A DNA stretch of 64,000 bases from the NCBI GenBank assembly GCA_963082975.1, contig OY720346.1, forward strand, positions 72,469,267-72,533,266, in the 5' to 3' direction. Within the stretch, counting starts at the first letter, position 1. Each line of letters starts with the position of its first letter. The stretch comes from Labia minor. Taxonomy: Eukaryota; Arthropoda; Insecta; Dermaptera; Spongiphoridae. The notes beneath the pieces were generated by a model. That model worked only from the letters and a program-made list of their open reading frames with translations, made no database searches and was not told where the DNA came from. Shown in pieces: positions 13,101-23,300 of the stretch. The position numbers were made by a program, and so were the translations under genes.

Positions 13101-13578
13101 AATTGATATAACCGACTTGATAGCCGTTGTCCTTGCGTAGGACGTACAAAAGTCAGAGGTTTTTTATTTTTTTTAATTAAATGTTTACCTCCATTAATTA
13201 TATTAGTTTTAAAATCAATATTTTGAATTTTAAATAAGTTTTTTTTTATTAAAAATCATTTTTATAAACTTAATTTAATTTTTTTAAGCTAGTTCTACTT
13301 TTGGCCATGTGATAATAATATAATGGTATTTTTTTTTAGCATTAACGCTTTATGAAATGCATGCGCCTGAATTGTACTTAGCACAAAAACGTTTTCACGG
13401 TAACGAACAGCCACTAAATAAGACTCTAGAAGATCTTAAAGAGGCATCAAACCATCTCGAGGAAGCTTGTCTTATTTACTCCCTGGAAGATCCTTTGACA
13501 TGTGAAGGAGCACTGGCCACAATTGCCAGACGTTCTTTGCAACAGTTGAAAGCAAGCATTGCCTCAATGCCCAAATAA
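4147..13578 (+). CDS. SmydA: SET and MYND domain protein, SmydA type; nine exons, 556 aa
   Basis: Proposed exons are 4147-4173, 5057-5247, 6358-6542, 8774-8997, 9534-9763, 11683-11906, 12099-12321, 12406-12533 and 13340-13578. All introns have GT/AG ends and the phases match, giving 1671 nt with a TAA stop. Exon 2 encodes a MYND zinc finger (about residues 19-60): C-x2-C, C-x2-C, then YCNEECQ with downstream H and C ligands. Exon 3 starts the SET domain (GVASRNLKAGEF) and inserts a Cys-rich segment. Exon 5 carries SHDCVSN (about 263-269), the counterpart of the SET NHxCxxN cofactor-binding motif. Exon 6 gives the post-SET cysteines CACARC. C-terminal helices follow. Family knowledge: SMYD proteins methylate lysines on histones or other proteins, and arthropod SmydA members are poorly characterised. 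The first residue of the motif is S rather than N, so activity is uncertain. Exon 1 codes only nine residues and is the weakest part of the model. An ATTAAA at 13656 may be the poly(A) signal. Confidence 0.88.
4256..4845 (+). repeat. Helentron-like family B copy in SmydA intron 1
   Basis: It begins with a CTATCTC...GAGATAG hairpin, has a TCTGTCTCTGTGTGTGG stretch, and ends with GCGAGATAGTCGAGTGG, the inverse of its start. Closely similar copies are at 17340-17960, 41327-41735 and 58700-59225; partial copies occur at 16.2, 18.85, 36.0 and 46.8 kb. The combination of subterminal inverted repeats, internal TG microsatellite and terminal stem-loop recalls non-autonomous Helentrons (DINE-like); the class is inferred. 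The reading frames at 4194-4529 are part of this repeat. Confidence 0.65.
5814..6012. mobile_element. 199-bp hAT-type MITE in SmydA intron 2
   Basis: Terminal inverted repeats CAGTGGCGGACTAAGGC and GCCTTAGTCCGCCCCTG differ at one position in 17. Eight-base TATATATA flanks on both sides fit a hAT target duplication, although they fall in a TA run and are therefore weak evidence. No coding capacity. The inside is clearly more G+C-rich than the intron. Confidence 0.8.
6049..6204. mobile_element. 156-bp MITE with 23-bp perfect inverted repeats
   Basis: Ends are AAATCGTGCCTGGCTACAG... and ...CTGTAGCCAGGCACGATTT, perfect inverted repeats of about 23 bp around an A+T-rich core. Its end sequence resembles the end of the large fold-back element at 6953-8157. 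No coding sequence. The superfamily cannot be assigned. Confidence 0.75.
6953..8157. repeat. Large fold-back element (~1.2 kb) in SmydA intron 3
   Basis: The two halves, about 6953-7555 and 7560-8157, are inverted copies of each other. The outer ends read AAGTTGACCTGTGGCC and GGCCACAGGTCAACTT. Each arm carries the family D block also seen at 23.7-24.1 kb, including TGACGTCA motifs and GACGGACGGAC / GTCCGTCCGTC runs. The frame at 7470-7772 is a translation of this repeat, not a gene. It could be two family D copies brought head to head or a true long-TIR element. Confidence 0.8.
8158..8773. other. Rest of SmydA intron 3
   Basis: Contains two further degenerate pieces of the family D block (8160-8230 and 8525-8650, around CATGATTCGTGGAGATATG). 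Otherwise it is unremarkable A+T-rich intron. No coding signal beyond exon 4, which starts at 8774. Confidence 0.5.
9900..10493 (+). pseudogene. Decayed mariner transposase in SmydA intron 5
   Basis: A frame at 9920-10285 reads WYKRFTEGRED, then jumps to the catalytic-core block FFDYYGVVHH and to MDSASAHTS. After a frameshift near 10170, a second frame (10173-10391) continues with YSPDLSPYDFF and KSAFQKCFDDWKKRWHKC. These are family motifs of Tc1/mariner transposases (mariner DD34D class). The part between the helix-turn-helix end and the first aspartate block is missing and the reading frame is broken. A right terminal repeat ending ...AACAAACCTCG before TA at 10492 is visible; the left end is not. 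Dead copy. Confidence 0.85.
10494..11113. other. Unassigned SmydA intron 5 sequence
   Basis: No open frame, hairpin or repeat shared with the rest of the window was recognised between the mariner and Tigger relics. It is slightly more G+C-rich around 10650-10760, which may be an older unrecognised insertion. Confidence 0.4.
11116..11615 (+). mobile_element. 500-bp internally deleted Tigger/pogo element
   Basis: Terminal repeats CATTAGAACCTCGGTAA and the inverse of CAATAGAACTTCGATAA are flanked by TA on both sides, the pogo/Tigger target preference. The interior at about 11378-11510 still encodes a CENP-B-type helix-turn-helix piece reading GPILKEKAEEI and FKASNGWLENFKKRHD. The DDE catalytic domain is absent. 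It lies inside SmydA intron 5, close to the acceptor of exon 6, and would be moved only by a related transposase. Confidence 0.85.
12930..13165 (+). mobile_element. tRNA-derived SINE in SmydA intron 8
   Basis: A G+C-rich block in an A+T-rich intron contains TGGTCCCGGGTTCAAGTCCC, which fits the T-arm/B-box (GGTTCAAGTCC) of a tRNA gene. An A-box-like GGCGTAGCTGGCTCTC lies upstream. About 170 bp of non-tRNA body and a T-rich tail follow, so it is a SINE-like retroposon rather than a functional tRNA. The small frame at 12891-13106 is incidental. Confidence 0.65.
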
Positions 13579-13940
13579 ACATCTAAGAAGCTAATGAAAA
13601 TAATCAATGCTAAAATGTAAAAGTTTATCGTGATAATTATTTACCTATAAGTTTCATTAAATTTTAGAAATAATTTCAACAGGTTTGTTTATGAAGATTT
13701 TTTTTTATCCTTTGGACATAATATTAATTCAATTAACTAACTGTTCATAATTAATTTATTTAATTAATTAATTAATTGCGAGTGAGTAATGAGAATAATA
13801 GTTATAAAATTTTTGAGAGACACTAATAGAAAATTTTAATTTTGAAAATATTCCATGTTGCTATATAATTATCAAAAAAAAAAATTCATAATTTATTAAT
13901 AATCATATAATTTAATAGTCATTTTAGTGCTTTATATTAA
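13579..13940. other. Intergenic sequence downstream of SmydA
   Basis: Holds the probable SmydA 3' untranslated region, with ATTAAA at 13656-13661, and then plain A+T-rich DNA. Nothing else was recognised. Confidence 0.4.
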
Positions 13941-13953
13941 AGGGCGTAGAGCA

Positions 13954-14490
13954 GTAATTCCCAACGTGGGGCCCACGCCCCACAGAGGAACAATTTGATT
14001 GTAAAGATGGGCAATTCGAAACAGGACTCGATACGAGTTTAACCCTTTGGCTCTGGGCCATTTAAACAAGTGCTGTAAATGATTTACTGGTAAATAAAAA
14101 AAAATATAAAAAAAAACTTTTTAAAAACACGCTTTTATTTAAATGCACTAAAAAGGAGAAAATAATTTCTCCACACACACCACAATTTCCTTACAATTAA
14201 TCATATCTAAAAAATGAAAGCGTGGGCACCAAACATGCAGGGAATAACATAAATTCTACTTCAAATAGATATAGTTATCAATTATAGTAGAAAAGGAAAA
14301 AAACAGAAAGGATTGTGGATATACAATGAAATGTCCTTCATATTCTTTTCCTTTCTCTGTATGTTTGGCGTCCACGCTTTCATTTTTTAGATATGATTAA
14401 TTGTAAGGAAATTGTGGTGTGTCTGGAGAGATTTTCTTCTTTTTTAGTGCATTTAAATAAATGCGTGTTTTTAAAAAGTTTTTTTTTATA
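13954..14490. repeat. hAT-like end followed by a ~370-bp inverted repeat
   Basis: CAGTAATTCCCAACGTGGGG at 13954 resembles a hAT terminal repeat; its partner was not found. From about 14110 to 14485 the sequence folds on itself: the left arm contains CACACCACAATTTCCTTAC and the right arm GTAAGGAAATTGTGGTGTG, and both carry the motif around GAAAGCGTGG. Non-coding. Confidence 0.6.
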
Positions 14491-15127
14491 TTTTTTTTTT
14501 ATTTCCTAATTTTTAGTCTTTTATCTTTTCAAAAACAATATCGCCATTACTTTAGTTGATATTCATTTAAATTAGAAAATATTTTTACAAAGTAATTGAA
14601 CATTATTTAAATTAATAGTATATTAAGATTTAATTACTATTTTTCAATATTATGCAATATATACTTACTATTTTGTATCAATATTATGCAATAAGTAATT
14701 ACTAATTGATAAATATAATTAATACCTCCTAGCTCACCTATGACCTAAGTTGAATCAGAATATTGCATTGTCATCGGAGTTACATATGTATGCGATATTT
14801 CAGGTCATTCGAACATTGGGAAGTGGGTCAAAGCAGCGTTGCAAGATTGCTAAATAAAAGCGTGAAAAAATAGAATCGTCTGGATATAACAGAACGTGGA
14901 AACCTGATCTCTGTGCAGCAAGCATCAGACGCAAGGATCACACTAAATTAAAATAGTAAATTATTATAGAAAAAACTTTATTAAAATTATTTCGAATTTG
15001 AACTTTTGTATATCATTATATGTTTTGAAAATTTATTTACTGTGTTTCGATAATAATTTCCTAGTGATTTCTTCTTCAAACCTATCATTTAAGTTTCTTA
15101 ATTAAACAATTCAATTTTTTAAGATAA
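14491..15127. other. Unassigned intergenic stretch
   Basis: No long frame. A somewhat G+C-richer segment at 14740-14940 shows no family I recognise. The remainder is A+T-rich. Confidence 0.35.
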
Positions 15128-15660
15128 AAAATCTTATCTTATTATGCTAGCTAAAATTGTATATATATATATGAGTACTCAAAAACCGCTCTAATGATTT
15201 TTTTCAAATTCACACTAGATATAGTATTTATAAAGAAAAATTGAGTTTTATTGATCATATCTCTGGAAAAATACATATTCATTAGTTTTTTCTTAATTAA
15301 AATTTATATATGGATGACGTCACAAATGACATCCAAGTTGAAATTTGACTGCCGCCTTTTTTTAAAGGATATTGTATTAATATTTTTTTTATATTTAAAA
15401 TATTTTAAAATTCATTATTTAATTTCGAAATAAAATTAAAAATATTTATTTTTAATAAAATATATATATATTTATTAATCTCTCTCAACAAAAAACAACA
15501 AAACAAAGACAGTAAAAAAAAAGTCGAATTGGCAGTCGTGGGACTGGCCGACAGAAGTGAAATCTTGTGCGTAAGAAATTTGAAAGCAGACGGAATGCGC
15601 ACCAGCTTCACGAGAAAAATGAAATTTATATACGTATATATATATATATATATATAAAAT
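15128..15660 (+). repeat. Repeat family C copy, 5' part
   Basis: It starts at TCTTATTATGCTAGCTAAAA, carries the conserved block AAAAACCGCTCTAATG and two TGACGTCA-like sites, and ends in a TATA microsatellite near 15650. It lacks the 3' hairpin end of the family. The frames at 15251-15611 are repeat translations. Confidence 0.7.
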
Positions 15661-15721
15661 TCATAATTATTTTTTTCAGCAAACTGATTATTATTACAAA
15701 AATATTAAAATACGATGTGTA

Positions 15722-15915
15722 TGAATATATATATATGTCTGTCTGTCTGTCTGTCTGTGTGTGTCTGTCAAATACTCAAAAACTACCCGTCCGATTGCGA
15801 TGAAACTTTCAGGGATTGTTGTGGGCGTCCCAGGGAAGGTTTTAGTGTAGTTAAATCCAAAATTAATTTATCCAAAATTAATTTAAATAGTAATATTTTG
15901 TTAAAAGTCTATTTA
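15722..15915 (+). repeat. Helitron 5'-region repeat (family A) copy
   Basis: TATATATATGTCTGTCTGTC is followed by a conserved block reading AAATACTCAAAAACTACCCG and GGGATTGTTGTGGGC. The same block occurs on minus at 30580-30829 (twice) and 31870-32035, in each case behind a TCTATATATATAAAAGG end. Here the extreme 5' end is not intact. No coding function. Confidence 0.65.
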
Positions 15916-16189
15916 TGGTTACCATGGTTACATTGAAAAATTTACAATAAATAAATAAAAATAATTGGAAATCTTTTCAACTTATTATTTTGATAAATTT
16001 TATTAATATTTTTAATTTTTTTTAAACTGCCAAAAATAACATACCCATAATAATAGTTGTAATAAAAATAAAAATATAAATCACAATGTAAGTAAAATAT
16101 TGAATCGTTTTATTTATATTGTTTCAATTATTGTTTGAATATTTATTAAATTTATTTGCCACCACGTCACGTGTTGGCACGTGAGATTT

Positions 16190-16560
16190 CCAGTGTTAAA
16201 AAATTAATTCTGGTACTTTCAGCGATTCTATCAAGCTGAAATTCTATATATAGCAGTTTTATACAATTATTAATCATGTGAAAAATTATCAAACATATAT
16301 CTTTATTTTTACGGTCCCACACACACACACACACACACACACATATTTAAAAATTAATTTATTAAAATATATATTATATAATATATTATATATAGTATAT
16401 AATTTAATATATATATATATATATATTCTGAAATTAATTTAATATAATTTAACACATAATAATATATTAAAATATTTTATTTATATTTAATATATACATA
16501 ATTTAGTAATACTGATTATTAATGTAAATATAAATAATAATATTTAATATGGCAAATATG
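16190..16560. repeat. Family B fragment (minus) and TA/CA microsatellites
   Basis: 16160-16315 is the reverse complement of the middle of family B (CACGTCACGTGTTGGCACGTG to ACGGTC). A (CA)n run at 16318-16343 and long TA-rich simple sequence follow. No gene. Confidence 0.6.
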
Positions 16561-16589
16561 TAAAATTTTGTAAAGAATGTATCAGAAGG

Positions 16590-16850
16590 TCAGTGTCTAA
16601 CATTCTGGCGTATTGCGCATGCGTATATCGGTCGGGTCGGTCGGTCGGGTCGTTTTGGAACGGTCGGGTCGTTTTGGAATCTCACGCGAAATCTATATTT
16701 TTTCCCCATCCCGCAAAAGTGCTCAACGCCGCTAAAGAAGTTTTCACTTCAAAAATGTTATTTTTATTATCTAAATATATTAGTCCAGCGGGTAAAATGA
16801 CTGTTTTGACGAGTGCGAGTGGATTTCGAAGGGTCGAAGCTTGACGAGAG
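16590..16850 (+). repeat. G+C-rich block with tRNA-like module
   Basis: Contains short GGTCGG/GGTCGT repeats (16625-16675), then the segment TTTTATTATCTAAATATATT through GGGTCGAAGC, related to the tRNA-like piece in family C (1677-1740, 53940-54010, 56400-56500). A short piece, GCGGCGTTGAGCAC, recurs at 17247 in the opposite direction (reverse of GTGCTCAACGCCGC at 16718). Non-coding. Confidence 0.5.
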
Positions 16851-17339
16851 CATCGATATTTAAAAATAATAAATTTATTTATTTTGTTTTATCTATTATC
16901 GTGTTTATTTTTTAATAAATTACTATTTTATATTTATTTATTCATTGTTTTTTTATTTTATTTTATTAATCAAGTTTTAGATAGATTTATAATTTTTAAT
17001 ATTTATTAATATTATTTATTTATTATTATTGAGTTTCCCAAGTTCCATTCATTTTAATAAAATTGATGCAATGATGCAACATTTAATAATTGTAATATTG
17101 TAATAAATTTCTATCTTGAAAATTGTTACATATTATTTAGGATATTTTAAAAACAATTTCTTTCTTTAATTAATATTCATTTTTTCTATTTCTAAGTCAG
17201 ATATATTTCCAAATATTAAATAATTTTTGAAGTGAAAACTTCTTTAGCGGCGTTGAGCACTTTTGCGGGATGGAGAAAAAGTATAGAACTCGCGACTGCC
17301 ACTTTTGATTTTTTAATTCCGAAAAGCTGCAAAGCACTT

Positions 17340-17454
17340 TTTTACTATCTCGCCAGAGATAGTATTGCGATCACGAAAATTTTCGATGTTGAGATTTTGA
17401 TGTTTTTATACGTTTTGAAGGTTCCTGAATCATTTTCACCAAGGTTGAGAAAAA

Positions 17455-17503
<49 letters not shown>

Positions 17504-17960
17504 AGGCAAGATTACGCAAAAACGGTTTGTGCTAGAATGATGAAATTTGGTACATGGACATTATTCAAAATTCATAGTTTTCTATCAACTTTTGAGAAAT
17601 GTAGCTCAACCGGAAGAGGGTCATTACCTACAACGTTTTGATTTTTTTTCCTCTAAAGTGACCGTAAAAATAAAGATATATGTTTGATAATTTTTCACAT
17701 GATTAATAATTGTATAAAACTGCTATATATAGAATTTCAGCTTGATTGAATCTCTGAAAGTACCAGAATTAATTTTTTAACTCTGCAAATCTCACGCGCC
17801 AACACGTGCCATGGTGCCATCAATAAAAAGCTAAACATGCGCTGGTTTAATATTTATTATTTATAATTTATAATTAATTAAATTTAATTTAAATATAATA
17901 TATTATGTTATTTAATCCAATTCAAATTGCGAGATAGTCGAGTGGAGACACTCCAGCTAA
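17340..17960 (+). repeat. Helentron-like family B, best full-length copy
   Basis: It begins CTATCTCGCCAGAGATAG (7-bp stem, 4-base loop) and has a long (TG)n tract at about 17459-17498. It ends GCGAGATAGTCGAGTGGAGA with a GAGTG-GAGA-CACTC hairpin. The start and the end are inverse to each other (CTATCTCGC / GCGAGATAG). The inner conserved block contains CACGCGCCAACACGTG. The frame at 17232-17540 runs across it and is not a gene. Structure fits a non-autonomous Helentron. Confidence 0.7.
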
Positions 17961-18039
17961 TTTGTCTTTAGTTTGTTTTATAACCACTTGGGGCGCTAAA
18001 CAGTTTTTCAAAAAAACACTATAGAAAAAAAATATATGT

Positions 18040-18285
18040 ACCTATATATTATATATTTATGTATTATTGAGGAGCACAAGTTCATTCATTTTAATCAGAT
18101 TGATGCAAATGTGTAGCATTTAATAATTGTAATAAATAATTAAAGAATTGTATATCAATATTTTTTAAAGGGTAGAGCGAGAGCTCGGTGTCCCAAGTAT
18201 TAATATTACCAGCCAAATCCAATAATAATGAATCATTTTTTTAACTTAAGTACCGAGCCGAGGCTCGGGGTCCCGGTACTTATGT
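18040..18285 (+). repeat. Repeat family C, 3' end copy
   Basis: Contains TGTATTATTGAGGAGCACAAG, AGAGCTCGGTGTCCCAAG and the terminal hairpin CCGAGCCGAGGCTCGG followed by GGTCCCGGTACT. It is truncated at its 5' side. An inverted fragment of the same family lies at about 18600-18735. Confidence 0.7.
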
Positions 18286-18427
18286 ATATGTTACCAAGGA
18301 GGGTATAAGGATGGCATAAAAAAGGTTGAGAAACACTTGGAGAGAGAGTTAATAATATAGATATTATATTTTATTTAAGTACCTGTAGGTATTATTTATT
18401 TCATTATTAGAAGATATTATTCTTCCC

Positions 18428-18464
<37 letters not shown>

Positions 18465-18799
18465 TATACATTTTACATTTCATATAAATTAATTTAAATA
18501 AAAAAAACAACAATTTATTAATAGCATTTCAAAGAGAAAAATAAATGTATTAATATAATTATTTTAAATATTTAATACAAATTAATTATAAGTTTAAAGT
18601 ACCAGCAACACCAAGCTATCGCTCGACCCTTTAAAAAATATTGATATACAATTCTTTAATTATTTATTACAATTATTAAATATTATAACATTACATAAAT
18701 CTGATTAAAATGAATGGAACCTCAATAAATAATATTAATAAATATTAAATAATATATATTTTAGTGGAAAAATATTTAAAATAAGAAAACTATCGAAAA

Positions 18800-19080
18800 A
18801 TTAATTAATAAATAAGCTGGAGTGTCTCCACTCGACTTTTTCGCAATTGTATTGAATTAAATAAAATAATAAATTATATTTAAATTAAATTTAATTAATT
18901 ATATTATAAATTAAAATTAAATATTATTTATTAAACCAGTGCATGTTTGGCTCTTTGTTGATGGCCACACGTCACGTGCAGGCGCGTCATTTGAAATGTT
19001 AAAAAATTAATTCTGGTACTTTCAATCAAACTGAAATTCTATATATAGCAATTTTCATTGAAAAAGCATGATTAAAAGAA
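18800..19080 (-). repeat. Family B 3' part, inverted
   Basis: Reverse complement of the family B end: TGGAGTGTCTCCACTCGACT, then GCATGTTTGGCTCTTTGTTG and the CACACGTCACGTG block. After it, a ~130-bp unit is repeated in tandem at about 19060-19190 and 19195-19330 (around AAATTTTATGGGG and GACTTTACT). Confidence 0.6.
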
Positions 19081-19618
19081 ATTTTATGGGGAAAAAAATG
19101 ACTTTACTGAATACAATAGATATATTTAAGTATTATATATCACTTTCTCCCATTTTTGATTATTAATACGAATCCAATCATATTTTTTGGATATCTTAAA
19201 AATTATCATTGATAAAGCATAATTTTTGGAAATTTTATGGGGAAAAAATGACTTTACTCATTAGGATAGATATATTTAAGTTTTATATATCACTTTGTTC
19301 CATTTTTGATTATTAATACAAATACATTCATATTTTTAGTATAGTTAGAAAAAGTTTGAACTCCACCGTTTTCGCTAGGGAAAAAAAATGAAATGAAAAA
19401 AGTGAGCCTCTCACTGGATATTTCAATGATCGAACGAGGGTTTTATTCTTTTAATATTGAATTGTCGTCAGTAAATCGGGCCCACTTGTGTACCTATCAT
19501 TCTCAAATGGATTCATGGGATGAATCGAACAAATATTTTTCTTTTTGTTCAGTTTATAAGATATCAATATTTAAGTAAAAACGAGGGGTACTATATATGA
19601 ATTGAACTAACATAGGAA

Positions 19619-20308
19619 AAACAAAGATATTACAACTATCATAGCGTCGTATACCGTTTAGTTAAATGCTTCTTTATTTTCCTACTTTTAGGTAGGAAAT
19701 CAACGATATTTTATTTCTAAAAGTTTCTTTGTAAGTAAGTAAATGTTGGGTCATTTATTGTCCTTCCTAAAGGAAGGAAGTTTGTTTTGACTTCTCAGAA
19801 TGGTTTTTGATTCAATAAAAAGCTTTGAGTTAAATAGAAATTCTGGCAGTATTGTTTTTGTTATTCTTATTCAATATGCAATAATGAAAATAAAAATATA
19901 TGATAATTTATTTAATTTATTATATTCAGGGATGGGCAAGTTACTCACATAGATAATAAATCATATATATAGATTTACAGAGTATATTTATATCGTATAT
20001 TATTATATTATATTCAATTATAATATTTATATATTAGCTTAAAATAATTTTTCAAGAAGCAAAATATTCAGGTATTTGAAAAATCTATGAAACAATTTAT
20101 TTTTAACTTGGTTCCTTGTTCATTAACAATTGAATTTTGTTTACTTGTAGAAGAATGAAAAAAAGGAGAAAGCAATAAAAACGACATTTTTGTTTACTTG
20201 AAAAGAAGAGACAATAATAATAATAATAATAATAATACATCAAAAAGGGTCTTGGCAAAAAATACTTCGAATGTGATATTCCAGTTCAAGAAAAAAGATA
20301 TTCTAGGG
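19619..20308. repeat. Distal part of the F-box downstream flank (copy S1)
   Basis: This DNA matches 41815-42470 and, in part, 59310-59650 and 28263-28510 (for example around TTAGGTAGGAAATCAACGAT and CCTTCCTAAAGGAAGGAAG, itself a short hairpin). In S3 (41.8-43.3 kb) the same sequence is continuous with the 3' side of F-box/LRR gene 3. In S1 it is split from its continuation (23606 onward) by the hAT element. Confidence 0.8.
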
Positions 20309-23300
20309 CATAGGTTCTTAAACTTATGTACTCCACGGACCCCCACTTGAAAAAATTTTTTTTGACGGACCCCCATCACAACTTTAGGTACTTTACGTCA
20401 TTTTATTAATTAATTTCTGGCTTACGATCTCATAAGGACAAGGATATATGATGAATATTTCTAACAGTGATTGGTGAATAACGATTTTTTTGCATATTGT
20501 AGAACACATTTTATTAGAAATTATAATATTGAAGAAAGAAAATACAAACATTGTCATAGCAACAAATCTCACAAATTATAATGGGTACTTACATTAAATT
20601 CATATAAATATTTTATAATTTTTTTCAGAAAATATTAAATAAGAAATATTTTAAAAAATAACTGCATCTATCTCATTAAATATAACTTACATATTTAATG
20701 AGATGTATGCAGTTGTTTTCTTGAAACAAGAATCTCAATATCTGGCTTAATATTGGAAACTTTTAATCTAAGATCCGGCTCTACATTTAATTTGTTTCTA
20801 TATTTAGACTTAATATAAAATAGTACCGAAAAAGCTTGTTCGCATAAATATGTTGTGCAGAATGGAATCAAGTGTTGAAGTGCTTTATTTGCAAGCGCAG
20901 GATAATCTGACCTGAGAAGTAACCAAAAGTTGCTCAATTCAGTTTTGTTAAATTTTAGTTTATAAGTTGTATCACATGATAATTCCACGAGAATATCTTG
21001 TTCAGGTGCCGATAAATGTTTAGCATTTGTAATTTCCATATTAAATGGATCTCTGATCCAGTTATTGCAAGGATCAGGAGTAGAAAAATACTTCCTGAAG
21101 TTGCTTTTCAAAGTAATTAAATGTTCAACAAATAATTGACGCGTTTGATTAAGCAATTTTTCACTGGAGCTTTCTATGAAATCATTGAGAGTTGGAAAAG
21201 ACTCATATACACCGTTCTGGATGCGTTTCGACCACAAGTCGATTTTTTTAATCATTGCTTCTATTTTATCTTCAACTTTAAATATATTTACAACAGTACC
21301 TTGCAGGCTCAAATTAAGTTCGTTCAATTTTGTAAAAATATCAGTCAAGTAAGCCACCTTAGCTAACCAGATAAAATCATTGAAACATTCGGTCAGTTCA
21401 AAATGCGCATCTATTAAAAACAATCGTATTTCATCTCGAAGCTCAAAAAGGCGAATGAGTACTTTCCCGCGGGACAACCAACGTACATCTGTATGTAATA
21501 ATAAATGTGTATGTTGACTACCCATTTCCTCACACAAAATTTTAAAAACTCTGGAATTAAGTGGACGAGCCTTAATGAAATTGACAATTTTAACTACTTC
21601 GTCTAATGTTCTTTTCAAATCTGGTGACATATTTTTGGCTGCTAATGATTCTCTGTGAATGCAGCAATGATTCCAAACAACCTGAGGCGCAACATTTTTA
21701 ATAAGAGCAATCAATCCAGTTCTTGTACCTGACATTGCACGAGCACCATCAGTGCAAATTCCAACACATTTTGGCCACTCTATTTCATTTTCGGTTATAA
21801 AATTATTCAAACTGTTAAATATGTCATTAGCTGTCGTTCGTGAAGGTAGTGAATCACAAAACAATACATCTTCTTGTATTTGATTTTCAAACTCATATCT
21901 AATGAAAGCTAACAAATTGGCATTATTAGTGACATCAGTACTTTCATCCAATTGTAATGAGTAATAGTGACTTTTGCGCACTCTCGATATTAATTCTTCT
22001 TTTATATTACATGACATGTCTTCAATCCTATTCTTAACCGTATCATTTGATAATGAAATCAAATTTATATCGTTTGCTGCTTTAGTTCCTAACATTATAT
22101 TTGTAATTACTTTTGTAGCAGGAAGAATTAATTGCTCTGCTATATTATGCGGCTTTCCTGCTTTAGCAATAAGTAGAGCTACTTCATATGATGCCATTAC
22201 TGCTTTCTTACTCATACCACCAGATCCCGTCTTTACCATCAATTTCTGACTTGAATTAAGTTCTTCTTTTTTCATTTTAAAAAATTCGATAGACTTACTA
22301 ACATGCTCGCTGTGCTTTGTTTGTAAATGACGTCTGAGATTAGCAGGTTTCATACTTTCATTGGATAAACTTTCCTGACATAGAACGCAGACTGGTCTTT
22401 CCACATCATTGTTGCAAATATAAGTAAATCCAAATGATAAATAATCATCCGAATATTTTCTAGTTTTGCGTTTCTTGGTAGAGTTTGCTGTTGATGCCTC
22501 ATCATCTGATTCTTTCCGTTTCTGTGTTGAACCAGTTTGTAGCCAACGATCCATTTTATGGAGTAATTTATTAACATTGAACTACAATAATATAAATATA
22601 ATATAAATATAATATAAATATAACGAATTATTATTTACTAGCTATGTTTTAATATGATTTTAAATGAATGTTTTAATATCATTTTAAATGAATGTTTTAA
22701 ATCATTTTAATAAATGTTTTAAATCATTTTAAATAAATGATTTAATATCATTTTAAATGAATATTAATTTATATAATAAATATATTTCGTAATTTGATTC
22801 TAAAATATTATTAATTTCGTAATTTGATTCTAAAATATTATTAAAATAAATATTTTTTATTCATAAAACTAACTTATACTTACTCTCAAAAACAGCCTTT
22901 CTGGGAAATTGCAAAATGTGTTTAGTGTTTTTATAAAATAATGATCATGCAAATTACACTAAAAATTAAAAAAAATTATTAGCTATAATAAACTATTATT
23001 AGCTATAATTTAATTATAATTAATTAAATTAATAAAAATAATTTAAAGATACAACTCGTTGAGAAATGAACTTATAATTAACATTAATAAAAATAATTTA
23101 AAGATACAACTCGTTGAGAAATGAACTTATAATTAACATTTGCTTTAAAACTGTTTAAAACCCCAGAGTGGACGCTGACAATTTGGGTTTTTCCGGGTAA
23201 GACTGTCCCCTCCCCTGGTTTTCCCCAATAACAAAGTGAAAGAAAATTCCCTTATATGCCTCCCCTTCCGAGCCCCTAAGAGGGGTTATTTTAAAGGAAC

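Noticed and set aside
15722..15803. CRISPR-like or regulatory array from GTCTGTCTGTC
   Set aside because: It is a plain tetranucleotide microsatellite in a Helitron 5' region; there are no unique spacers.
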